Shown here piece by piece: positions 1 through 7,304 of a DNA stretch of 63,661 nucleotides. Position 1 is the first letter of the stretch; each line of letters begins with the position of its first letter. The translations under genes were made by a program, and so were the position numbers. The stretch lies in NCBI GenBank assembly GCA_041946965.1, contig JBHGBM010000027.1:1-63661 (forward strand), given 5' to 3'. The stretch comes from JBHGBM01 sp041946965 (GTDB taxonomy: Bacteria > Acidobacteriota > Terriglobia > Bryobacterales > Bryobacteraceae). The notes under the pieces were generated by a model. That model made no database searches. It was not told the origin of the DNA and worked only from the letters and a program-made list of their open reading frames with translations.

Positions 1-740
1 ATGTGGACCACGTCGATCCAGTGCGTGAACAGGTCGGTCACCTGGCCGCCGCCGAAATCGAGATAGGCGCGGAAGTTGAAGTACTGGGGCGGGTCCCACT
101 CGCGCCAGCGCACCGGCCCCAGGTAGCGGCCCCAGTCGAGATTCGACGGCCGCTCCTTCACCGGCGACTTCATCAGGTGCGCGCCGTTGCCGTGCCACCA
201 CGTGCGCGCCAGCGTGATCTTTCCCAGCTTGCCCTTCTTGATGTACTCGTCGCGCGCCAGCATGTAGTGCGTGCCGGAGCGCTGCTGCATGCCCACCTGG
301 CAAATGCGCTCGTTCATGCGAGCGGCCTTGACGATCTCGGGCCCTTCCTCGATCTTCAGCGTGAGGGGCTTTTCGCAGTACACGTCCTTGCCGGCGTTTA
401 GCGCGTCGATGGCGATGCGCGCGTGCCAGTGATCGGGCGTGGCCACCAGCACCGCGTCCACCGTCTTGCCTTCCAGCACCTTGCGGTGGTCGGCGAAGGA
501 CTTGGCGCTCGCGGCGGCCTGAAGCGCGCGGTCGATACGCTCGCCGTACACGTCGCACACCGCGGTGACGTTCACCTGCTTGGTGGCGAGGAACGTGCTC
601 ATCACGCTCCGTCCGCGCCCGCCGCAGCCGATCAGGCCGAGGTTGATCTTGTCGTTCGCACCGAGGATGCGCGAATAGGAAGCGGCGGCCATGCCCGCCG
701 CGGAACCGCGCAGCAAGCTGCGCCGCGTAATGCCCGTCAT
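1..740 (-). CDS. Gfo/Idh/MocA-family oxidoreductase, Tat-exported (partial, 3' end beyond window)
   Basis: Only the first 246 residues are visible; the gene runs off the left edge. The N-terminus (MTGITRRSLLRGSAAG) is a Tat-like signal with RR at residues 6-7, followed by a nucleotide-binding loop GLIGCGGRG at 35-43 and the family motif EKP at 123-125, whose Lys is the usual catalytic residue. The family comprises NAD(P)-dependent sugar or polyol dehydrogenases; exported versions are common in Acidobacteria and Planctomycetes. It starts 9 bases after the stop of another family member (750-2048), so the two are probably co-transcribed. The substrate cannot be inferred. Confidence 0.9.
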   Translation of the reverse strand, partial: MTGITRRSLLRGSAAGMAAASYSRILGANDKINLGLIGCGGRGRSVMSTFLATKQVNVTAVCDVYGERIDRALQAAASAKSFADHRKVLEGKTVDAVLVATPDHWHARIAIDALNAGKDVYCEKPLTLKIEEGPEIVKAARMNERICQVGMQQRSGTHYMLARDEYIKKGKLGKITLARTWWHGNGAHLMKSPVKERPSNLDWGRYLGPVRWREWDPPQYFNFRAYLDFGGGQVTDLFTHWIDVVH

Positions 741-749
741 AACCGGTGA

Positions 750-2048
750 TTATATCTTCTCTGGCACCACGTAAGGCGGCCGGTAGGGGCGCGTGAACAT
801 GCGAGTGGCCTCGGCGTCGCCCTTGCAGCTCCAGGTCTCCGCGTCGAAGTACAGCGTACGGCCGAGCCGGTAGGAGATGTTGGCCAGGTGAATCAGCGCG
901 GCCGACGGCACGGCTTCTTCGAGCGGCGCGTTCAGGTCCGAGGTCTTGCGGCTGCGCACGGCGGCGATGAAGTTCGCCCAGTTATTGCCCTTATCGGGCG
1001 CGCCGTTCCAGGCGGGGCCGGGCTGCTGGTCTTTGCCCATCCACGTCTTGTAGCCGTTGGCGCTGCTAAGGTAACCCTTCGAGCCGTAGACGATGTTCCC
1101 GGTGCTGATGCGCGAGCCGGCGGCGGGCCCGGACATGGGGTCCGCGATGCTCTGGATCTCGGCTTCGGCGTTGGAGATCCAGTGGCGCACCTCGAAGACC
1201 ATTATCTTCTTGGAGTCGAACTCGAAGCAGGCGGTCAGGGTGTTGGGCGTCTCCTGGTCGTCGTCGAACATGTAATGGCCGCCGATGGCGCTGATCTTCG
1301 CCGGATAGCGCACACCCAGCAGCCAGCGGGCGACATCGAGCTGGTGGATGCCCTGGTTCCCGAGGTCTCCGTTGCCGTAATCCCAGAACCAGTGGAAGTT
1401 GTAGTGGAAGCGGTTGCGGGTGAAGGGACGCTTGGGCGCGGGGCCGAGCCACATGTCGTAGTTCACACCGGCCGGCGGGTTTTCCTCGGGCGCACGGCCG
1501 ATGGTGTCGCGCCACTTGAAACAGAGGCCGCGCGAAAGGTAGACCTCGCCCAGCAAACCCTCGCGAACGTGGGCAGCGGCCTGCCGCATGGCGTCTGAGG
1601 AGCGCAGGTTGCTGCCGTGCTGCACGATGCGGCTGTACTTGCGCGCGGCCGCCAGCATCTGGCGCGCCTCGAACATGTTGTGCGCGCACGGCTTTTCCAC
1701 GTACACATCCTTGCCGGCCTGGCACGCCCAAATGGTCTGAAGCGCGTGCCAGTGGTTCGGCGTGGCGATGGAGACGGCGTCGATGGACTTGTCTTCGAGC
1801 AACTTGCGGAAGTCCGTGAAGGCCGCGGGACGATAGCCGGCCTGCCGCTCGGCGTCCGCGATGCGCGTCTTCAACACCGTGGGGTCGAGATCGCAGATCG
1901 CGGCGATGCGCACGTTGGGCATCTTGGCGTAGGCCGCGATGTGCGCCTGTCCCTGCCCGCGCACCCCGACGCAAGCCACCCGCACGGTGTCGTTCGGGCT
2001 CGCCGCAAGCGCCGTCCCAGCGGTGAAAAAGAATTGCCGTCTGTCCAT
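750..2048 (-). CDS. Gfo/Idh/MocA-family oxidoreductase, exported
   Basis: This gene encodes 432 residues. The start at MDRRQFFFTAG is chosen because it gives a short Tat/Sec-like leader; the open frame extends about 118 codons further upstream, but that stretch overlaps the NifX-like gene on the same strand. The Rossmann loop GVRGQG is at 28-33, and YVEKP at 116-120 carries the conserved Lys of the family. It is a probable NAD(P)-dependent dehydrogenase acting on a sugar derivative in the periplasm. It lies 22 bases after the NifX-like gene and 9 bases before a second dehydrogenase, so it may be the distal part of the cobalamin-riboswitch transcript, although an internal promoter cannot be excluded. 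Confidence 0.9.
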   Translation of the reverse strand: MDRRQFFFTAGTALAASPNDTVRVACVGVRGQGQAHIAAYAKMPNVRIAAICDLDPTVLKTRIADAERQAGYRPAAFTDFRKLLEDKSIDAVSIATPNHWHALQTIWACQAGKDVYVEKPCAHNMFEARQMLAAARKYSRIVQHGSNLRSSDAMRQAAAHVREGLLGEVYLSRGLCFKWRDTIGRAPEENPPAGVNYDMWLGPAPKRPFTRNRFHYNFHWFWDYGNGDLGNQGIHQLDVARWLLGVRYPAKISAIGGHYMFDDDQETPNTLTACFEFDSKKIMVFEVRHWISNAEAEIQSIADPMSGPAAGSRISTGNIVYGSKGYLSSANGYKTWMGKDQQPGPAWNGAPDKGNNWANFIAAVRSRKTSDLNAPLEEAVPSAALIHLANISYRLGRTLYFDAETWSCKGDAEATRMFTRPYRPPYVVPEKI

Positions 2049-2070
2049 GACGGCAATTATCGCACCGCGC

Positions 2071-2421
2071 TCAGCCGCAGAGGCAGACGCGCTCGTCCGT
2101 GGTGGGAAGCGTGCCGGCCAGATAGAGCGCGACGGCGTCTTCCATGGTGTGCCTGCCCGCCGCGACCACGGGCAGAATGCCGGCCGCCGAGAGCGACTTC
2201 GCGGCGCCCCCGCCGATGCCGCCGCACAACGCGATTTCACAACCTTCGAGCATCTCGACAAACGTGGAGTGCCGCCCGCATTCGCCGGGATCGCGCCGCC
2301 GCACGCTGCGCGAGACGACACGCCCGTTCTCGATCTCGAAGATGACGAATTCCGTGCTGCGCGCCAGGTGCTCGCAAAGCGACACACCGTCCGTAGTGCC
2401 AACGCCGATTCTGAGTGTCAT
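2071..2421 (-). CDS. NifX/NifB-type dinitrogenase iron-molybdenum cofactor-binding domain protein
   Basis: This is a 116-residue single-domain protein. The N-terminus MTLRIGVGTTDG and the central glycine-rich segment GCEIALCGGIGGGA (about 60-73) resemble the NifX/NifB/VnfY cofactor-binding fold, which binds Fe-S or FeMo-co-type clusters. Cysteines are present in the middle and in a C-terminal CLCG. No nif genes are visible, and such orphan proteins occur widely in non-diazotrophs with unknown roles. It starts 18 bases after the true TAG stop of the radical SAM selenoprotein, so a role in Fe-S handling for that enzyme is possible but is inference only. Confidence 0.8.
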   Translation of the reverse strand: MTLRIGVGTTDGVSLCEHLARSTEFVIFEIENGRVVSRSVRRRDPGECGRHSTFVEMLEGCEIALCGGIGGGAAKSLSAAGILPVVAAGRHTMEDAVALYLAGTLPTTDERVCLCG

Positions 2422-2439
2422 GTGTGGGTTAATACCAGT

Positions 2440-3762
2440 CTACACCAGAGCCAACTGCTCCGCGGTCGGCTCCGCTCAACAGTACCAGGGCTCGGTCATG
2501 TAGGGGATGGCCGCGCGGTCCCTCAGCGGCGGGGTTTCGGCGTAGAGCCGCGACCACAGGCGGCCGAAGAACGCCGTGCGGGAAGCCCCGTTCGACTCGC
2601 GAATGGTCTGCTGCGCCTCGCGGCACAGGCCGTCGAGCGCATGGCTCCAGGGATACGCCAGCGTTTCCCGGTCGAAGGGGCCGATGATCGCCCGAATCTC
2701 GGGCAACTCCAGCAGCGGCGAGCCGTTGGTGATCAGCAGCCGCATGGCGAGTTGCACGGGCGCCACGTTCTCCACCAGCTCAAGTTCCGCGATGGTCTCG
2801 AGAAGGTCTCGGTAACCCGCTTCCGTTGTCCATGGAGTGAAGGGGATGAACGTCGGCGCGAGCGGGAGGTCCGCTTCCCGCGTCAGCCGCACGGCCTCCA
2901 GGAAATCCGCGCGCGTGTGGCCCTTGTTCAGCCGCGCGAGCACGGCGTCGTCGAGCGACTCCACCGCGCTGGTCACGAACAGGCAGCCGGTGCGCTTCAA
3001 CACCGGCAAGAGGTCGCGATGCCGCAGCAGGTGTTCGATCTTGATGGTGGCGTCGTAGGTGAGTTTCGGGAACTCCGTGTGCAGCGCCTCCACGATTCGT
3101 ACCGCGTGCCCCGGACCGTTGAAGAAATCGGGATCGCCGAAGGTGATGTGGCGCGCGCCCAGGGCCGCCTGATTGCGGACATCCGCGAGCACCACCTCGC
3201 GCGGCACGACGCGGAATGCGCCGCCGTAGACCGGCACGATGGGGCAGTGGCGGCACAGATGCTTGCAGCCGCGGGTGGCCTCGGTGTAACCGGCCAGCCG
3301 CATCTCGCCGTTCACGATCAGCCGCGCGTAGCCGCCGGCGGGCGGCAGTCCGGCACGGTCAGGAACCAGAAACCGCTGGCGCGGCAGCGGCGTCTCCGGG
3401 CGTTCGCCGCGGGCCAGCGCCGTCAACCCGCTTTCAAATTCCCCTTCCAGAATGGCGTCCACCCCAAGCCCGCGCAGCAGTTCGGCGTTGAGCGGCGCAT
3501 ACAGGCCGTAGCAGCAGATCGTAGCCGGCGGGTTGACCGCCCGCACCCGGCGAATCACCTTGACCGCCAGACGGGTGGCGGTGTGCATGGGGAGATAGAA
3601 GGCCACCAGGTCCGCCGCGCGGGCTTCGCCCTCGTCCAACTCGCGGCAGGAGAGGTCGGCGCAACACACCCGGTGCCCCGCCGCGCGCAGCCAAGCCGCG
3701 GGCGAGGCCAGCCCGAACGGCTGGTGGCCGAGGTCGTAGGTCGAAACCAGCAGGATCCGCAA
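2440..3762 (-). CDS. CUAEP-tail radical SAM selenoprotein (in-frame TGA read as Sec)
   Basis: The protein is 440 residues if TGA at 2476-2478 is read as selenocysteine (Sec429); otherwise it ends at residue 428 in MTEPWYC. The region past the TGA reads Ala-Glu-Pro-Thr-Ala-Glu-Gln-Leu-Ala-Leu-Val and then TAG, giving Cys428-Sec429-Ala-Glu-Pro. That is the signature I know for the CUAEP/CCAEP-tail radical SAM (seleno)protein family. The N-terminal ~130 residues (MRILLVSTYDLGHQPFG) look like the Rossmann-like cobalamin-binding domain of B12-dependent radical SAM enzymes, without an obvious DxHxxG. Cys166, Cys170 and Cys173 form the CX3CX2C [4Fe-4S]/SAM motif. The gene starts 4 bases after the DUF6580 gene in a cobalamin-riboswitch operon, which fits a B12-dependent enzyme. 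A SECIS-like hairpin lies directly after the TGA. Substrate unknown. Confidence 0.87.
2448..2474 (-). promoter_or_regulatory. SECIS-like hairpin immediately downstream of in-frame UGA
   Basis: On the mRNA the arm GAGCCGAC (2472-2465) pairs completely with GUUGGCUC (2455-2448), giving 8 bp with one G-U. Two further pairs may form at the base (2473/2447 as G-U and 2474/2446 as C-G). The 9-nt loop CGCGGAGCA can close two more GC pairs, leaving an apical GGA. The apical GG is 15-16 nt after UGA, close to the spacing known for bacterial SelB-binding SECIS elements. SelB recognition is inferred, not shown. Confidence 0.72.
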
Positions 3763-3766
3763 ACGG

Positions 3767-4285
3767 CTACGCGGCGACCCGTTCGGGGCGGTACAGCGCG
3801 CGGCTCAGCCAGGCGTGCATGCCGAACAGGGCGCCGCTGTAAAGCAGGTCCGCCGCCAGCGTGCGGCCGAAGAAGGGCAGCGCGTTCACGTAGCAGAGCG
3901 CCAGGCCCGCCGCGGTGTGGGGATACATGGCCGTCATCAGCCACATGCCGAAGTTGGTCAGCAGGAAGAACTGCACGCTCGAAACCGCGCAGACCGTGCC
4001 GATACGCCACGGGCTTTCGGAGGCGCGCAGCATGCGCCCCAGCCAGACCGTGATCAGGAAGCTGGCGTAAACGAACGGCGTGGCTGCGTTGTAGCCGCCG
4101 ACCAGCGGGTCGGTGACCGCCATCAGCGCCAGCGGCAGCGCATAGGCCTGCCAGCCGCGCAGGCGGGCGCCTCCAAACAGGCTCACACTGCCCACAGGAG
4201 CAAAATTCGGCGGGTGCGGGAGCAAGCGCGCAACAGCGCCCAGTACGGTCAATCCGACGGCCAGCGGCCTTTTCGTATTCTCCAT
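3767..4285 (-). CDS. DUF6580-type integral membrane protein, putative cobalamin/cobalt-related transporter component
   Basis: This is a 172-residue polytopic membrane protein with about five hydrophobic segments. The N-terminus has the LGAVARLLPHPPNFAPVGS signature I associate with DUF6580, a family annotated as putative transport proteins and resembling ECF-transporter substrate-binding subunits. GGAG precedes the ATG by a short spacing. It lies 14 bases after the adenosyltransferase gene and 4 bases before the radical SAM gene, within the riboswitch-led operon. That context suggests uptake of a corrinoid or cobalt, but the ligand is inferred only from position. Confidence 0.75.
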   Translation of the reverse strand: MENTKRPLAVGLTVLGAVARLLPHPPNFAPVGSVSLFGGARLRGWQAYALPLALMAVTDPLVGGYNAATPFVYASFLITVWLGRMLRASESPWRIGTVCAVSSVQFFLLTNFGMWLMTAMYPHTAAGLALCYVNALPFFGRTLAADLLYSGALFGMHAWLSRALYRPERVAA

Positions 4286-4299
4286 TTCGGTCTCCTCGT

Positions 4300-4932
4300 T
4301 TACTCTTGATTATGCACCAACCCCGAAGCCGAAAGATCAGGGTCCCACAAAATCTCCGGGGCGCCTGTCAAATGGTTGGCCCAGCGCGCCCATACAAACA
4401 AGGCGTCGCCCAGGCGATTGAGATACTTCACGCACTCCGGCGGCACGGTCTCACTCGCGGCAAGCGCCACGCATGCGCGCTCGGCGCGGCGGCAGACCGT
4501 GCGGCAAAGGTGCAGCTCGGCATCCAGGCGGTTCGCGCCCGGCAGCACAAAAGAACCGAGCGGCGCGAGTACGGTGTTGGCGCGGTCGATCTCCTGCTCC
4601 AGCCGTGCAACCTCGGTTTCGGCCACGCGCGCCTGCTGCGGCCGCACATCCTCCGGCAAGGTAGCCAGGATCGATCCCAGGTTGAAAAGCTCGTGCTGCA
4701 CGCGGAGCAACGCGGCGGCCAGTTCGGCGAGAGCCGGTTCCGAGGCGGCGGTGACCCGCGCCAGGCCCACGCAGGCGTTCAACTCGTCCACGGCGCCGCA
4801 GGCCGTGATCCGCGGGGCGTCCTTGCGCACGCGCTGTCCGCCCGCCAGATAGGTCTGGCCCGCGTCTCCCCTGCGGGTGTATACGCGGTTGATGGCCAGC
4901 CGCGGCTTGCGAAAGGTTTCGTCCGGCATCAT
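4300..4932 (-). CDS. pduO: Corrinoid (cob(I)alamin) adenosyltransferase, PduO type
   Basis: This 210-residue protein transfers the adenosyl group of ATP to cob(I)alamin to make coenzyme B12 in the cytoplasm. PduO-type hallmarks are visible in order: the N-terminal ATP-binding segment TRRGDAGQT (19-27), VDELNA (49-53 region), the CRTVCRRAER helix with its conserved arginines (143-152) and YLNRLGDALF (170-179). The start codon overlaps the TGA of the upstream receptor gene (ATGATG at 4932), indicating translational coupling. A second ATG directly follows and could also be used. Receptor plus adenosyltransferase behind a cobalamin riboswitch is a standard corrinoid salvage arrangement. Confidence 0.93.
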   Translation of the reverse strand: MMPDETFRKPRLAINRVYTRRGDAGQTYLAGGQRVRKDAPRITACGAVDELNACVGLARVTAASEPALAELAAALLRVQHELFNLGSILATLPEDVRPQQARVAETEVARLEQEIDRANTVLAPLGSFVLPGANRLDAELHLCRTVCRRAERACVALAASETVPPECVKYLNRLGDALFVWARWANHLTGAPEILWDPDLSASGLVHNQE

Positions 4933-7091
4933 CGGCCTCGCTCGAAGGTGAATTTCAGTCCGGTGACGAAATTCAGCAGCGGGGAAGGATACCCGAGCAC
5001 CTCCTCGTACCGCTGGTTGAGCGCGTTGCGCAGGCTGCCGTAGGCGGTGAGCCCGCGCGCCACACGGACATTCAGATTGAACCCGAGATTGAAGTATCCC
5101 GGGTTGGGGAACAGCCCCGAGGACGCGCCGAAGTTGGGCTCTGTGTCGAGCGTTTCGCCGCGCCAGTAGCCCGTCAGGTTGGCGCCGGCGCGCCCGCGCT
5201 GCCACGCCGCCACCAGGGTGCCCGAGTGCGCCGGGCGCCGCAGCAACGGCTGGCCCACGCGGAAGTACGCGGGAGCGAGGCCCGCCGATCCGTCGAGCGA
5301 AAGGATCGCCGAATCCAGGTACGTGTAGGCCGCCTGGAAAGAAAGCCGCCGCGCCGCCTGCACCCGCGCCGCCAGTTCCACGCCTTGAGCGCGCGAGTTC
5401 GCCAGGTTGGCGGAGCGGTAGGAACTCAGCCGCGCCAGCGACCCGCCGAGGGAGACGATCAGGTCGGAGAAACGGTTGTGGAAGTACGTGGCGTCGAGCG
5501 ACAGACGATTCGTAAGAAGCCGCTGCTCCACGCCGAAATCGAAACTCGCCGTGCGCTCCGGGCGCAGCTCCGGGTTATTGGTAAAGGCCAGGTCGAATCC
5601 CGCGGGCGGGCGAATGCCCGTGCCGAAGGAACCGTGCAGCCGCGTACCGCCCAACACGTAGGCCGCCGCAAGTTTCGGGTTCAGTTTCGTCACGGTGTGC
5701 TCGGGGATGAACGGACGGGCGAAATCCGCGTTGGCGGCGAGCGCGCCGGTGGTGATCACCTCGGCGCGCGCGCCGGCGTTGACGAACAGACGCCGCCCAA
5801 GTTGCAGCCGGTTCTCCCAATAAAGACCTTCCTGGTCGCGGCGTAGCGGAAACCAGCGCGAGCCGGAGTCTGTGATCCAACTGTTCTTCTCGCGCTCGCG
5901 CGTCCAAGCGAACCCGAACGAGGTGGTGTACCACCCCGTCACGCTGACCAGCGTGCGCGCTTCAGCCTGCCCGCGCATGTCCTGGTTGAAGCTGTCGCCG
6001 TAAGGGTAGCTGAAGTAGTTATTGTTCAAAAAGAACGCGCCGGTAAGTTCCTGGCGCACGCGCGGCGTCAGGTCGGCGTGATAGCGAGCCAGATAATTTG
6101 AGGAGTTATTACGGTTGCGGCTGTAAGTGTCGATGCCGGTGAACAGGCGGGCCGGGTCGCTGCCCCACGGCCCCGGCGCGCCGGCGTCGTTGGAAGTGAA
6201 CCGCGCATGCAGGTTGAACGCCTGTCGTGCGAAGACACGGTCCAGGCTCGCGGCCACGTTCTCGTTCCGGTATCCGCTGTTCGCCACCGGCCCGTCCGAA
6301 TCCATGCGCGAGGCGAAGGCGGAGATGCCGAAACCCTTCAGGACTCCCGCGGTGCCCGCGGCGAAGCGCCGCTCCTGATAGGTTCCGCCCTCGGCCAGCA
6401 GGTCGAGCGCCGGCGTCTCCGATGCCGGACGCGTCACCAGGTTCACCGCGCCGCTGTTGGCGTAGGATCCGTACACCGCCGACTGCGGCCCGCGGATCAG
6501 CTCCACGCGGTCCAGCCAGTCCGTGGGGATGTGGGCGAAGTCGAACGCGCCGCCGAAGGCATTCACCGGCACACCGTCGATTTGCACCAGGTTGAAATTG
6601 TAATCGCCCCCTCGAATAAACAGGCTCGTCGCGGCGCCGCGCGCACCCGCCTGCGTGAGCGCCACGCCGGGCAGATAGCGCAGCAGGTCGGCGGCCAGGG
6701 GTTCGTTGCGCGAGGCGATCTCCTCGCGCGGAATCACGGCGGCGCTGCCGCCCTGTTCGCTCAACGGCACGTCCATGGTGGAGCCCACCACGCGCACCGA
6801 ATCCACCTGCGCCGCGATGCGCAGCACGATCTCGGTTTCGCTCGCTTCCACGGTGCGGGTTTCGAAGCCCGGCGCGGTCACGATGATTTTCGCGGGAGCG
6901 GCCACGCGCAACTCGAACGCGCCCGCCTGGTCCGTGTAGGCGCGCGCCACGATCCCGGTGCGGCCCACCGCCGACACCTCCGCCCCGGCGATGGCGGCGC
7001 GGGACGGATCGAGAACAATGCCGCGGATTCCGGCGCCCGAGGCGCAGAAAGCGGCGCTTACGGCAAGAAAGGAAATGCGTCGAAGGTTCAT
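4929..7091 (-). CDS. TonB-dependent outer-membrane receptor, BtuB-like (probable vitamin B12 receptor)
   Basis: This 720-residue protein has a signal peptide (MNLRRISFLAVSAAFCASG) and a carboxypeptidase-regulatory-like segment at about 22-100. The plug domain has VIPREEIASRNEP, LRYLPGV, LFIRGGDYN and VQIDGVPVN. A long beta-barrel follows, ending in a typical aromatic C-terminus (VTGLKFTFERGR). It would import a TonB-dependent ligand across the outer membrane. The ligand is inferred to be a corrinoid because a cobalamin riboswitch sits directly upstream and pduO directly downstream. The start at 7091 is preceded by GGGAGGAG at normal spacing; the longer open frame would run into the riboswitch. 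Confidence 0.9.
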   Translation of the reverse strand: MNLRRISFLAVSAAFCASGAGIRGIVLDPSRAAIAGAEVSAVGRTGIVARAYTDQAGAFELRVAAPAKIIVTAPGFETRTVEASETEIVLRIAAQVDSVRVVGSTMDVPLSEQGGSAAVIPREEIASRNEPLAADLLRYLPGVALTQAGARGAATSLFIRGGDYNFNLVQIDGVPVNAFGGAFDFAHIPTDWLDRVELIRGPQSAVYGSYANSGAVNLVTRPASETPALDLLAEGGTYQERRFAAGTAGVLKGFGISAFASRMDSDGPVANSGYRNENVAASLDRVFARQAFNLHARFTSNDAGAPGPWGSDPARLFTGIDTYSRNRNNSSNYLARYHADLTPRVRQELTGAFFLNNNYFSYPYGDSFNQDMRGQAEARTLVSVTGWYTTSFGFAWTREREKNSWITDSGSRWFPLRRDQEGLYWENRLQLGRRLFVNAGARAEVITTGALAANADFARPFIPEHTVTKLNPKLAAAYVLGGTRLHGSFGTGIRPPAGFDLAFTNNPELRPERTASFDFGVEQRLLTNRLSLDATYFHNRFSDLIVSLGGSLARLSSYRSANLANSRAQGVELAARVQAARRLSFQAAYTYLDSAILSLDGSAGLAPAYFRVGQPLLRRPAHSGTLVAAWQRGRAGANLTGYWRGETLDTEPNFGASSGLFPNPGYFNLGFNLNVRVARGLTAYGSLRNALNQRYEEVLGYPSPLLNFVTGLKFTFERGR

Positions 7092-7094
7092 GAA

Positions 7095-7113
7095 GGCTCC
7101 TCCCTCGAGAGCC
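7095..7113 (-). promoter_or_regulatory. Ribosome-binding-site-sequestering hairpin of the cobalamin leader
   Basis: In the leader mRNA, GGCUCU pairs with GGAGCC, which contains the Shine-Dalgarno core of the receptor gene (start at 7091): five Watson-Crick pairs plus one G-U around a short loop. This could be the expression platform of the adjacent riboswitch, hiding the ribosome binding site when cobalamin is bound. Pairing is seen; the regulatory role is inferred. Confidence 0.5.
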
Positions 7114-7127
7114 GATTCAGCCTGTCC

Positions 7128-7275
7128 TCCGGGCCGGTCTCCTGACTTGCGCCTCGCTGGCCCGGCCGGCCTTCCCATCCTTGCGGACAGTGGCGTGCGT
7201 GGCCGGGCCTCCGCGCTTACAGTGGCGGGGCCGTGCTGGACTTGCACCAGCTTCCCAATTTCCCGAAAGAACGAT
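7128..7275 (-). promoter_or_regulatory. Cobalamin riboswitch
   Basis: Reading the minus strand, the conserved elements appear in order: GGGAAGCUGGUGCAAGUCC, then CCCCGCCACUGUAAGC, and finally the B12 box AGUCAGGAGACCGGCC at 7147-7132. These match the aptamer core that binds adenosylcobalamin or other cobalamins. The element ends about 40 bases before the ATG of the TonB-dependent receptor. Cobalamin is expected to lower expression of the receptor and of the genes co-transcribed with it. Outer boundaries are approximate. Confidence 0.93.
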
Positions 7276-7304
7276 ATGAGAGTAGCGCCCCGCGGACGGT
7301 GCTG

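Noticed and set aside
2071..2421. Part of a nitrogen-fixation cluster
   Set aside because: No nifH, nifD, nifK, nifB or other nif gene is visible; only a single NifX-like domain is present.
2476..2478. TGA as the normal end of the radical SAM gene
   Set aside because: The next codons give the family-specific AEP and a hairpin follows at once; a chance match of both is unlikely.
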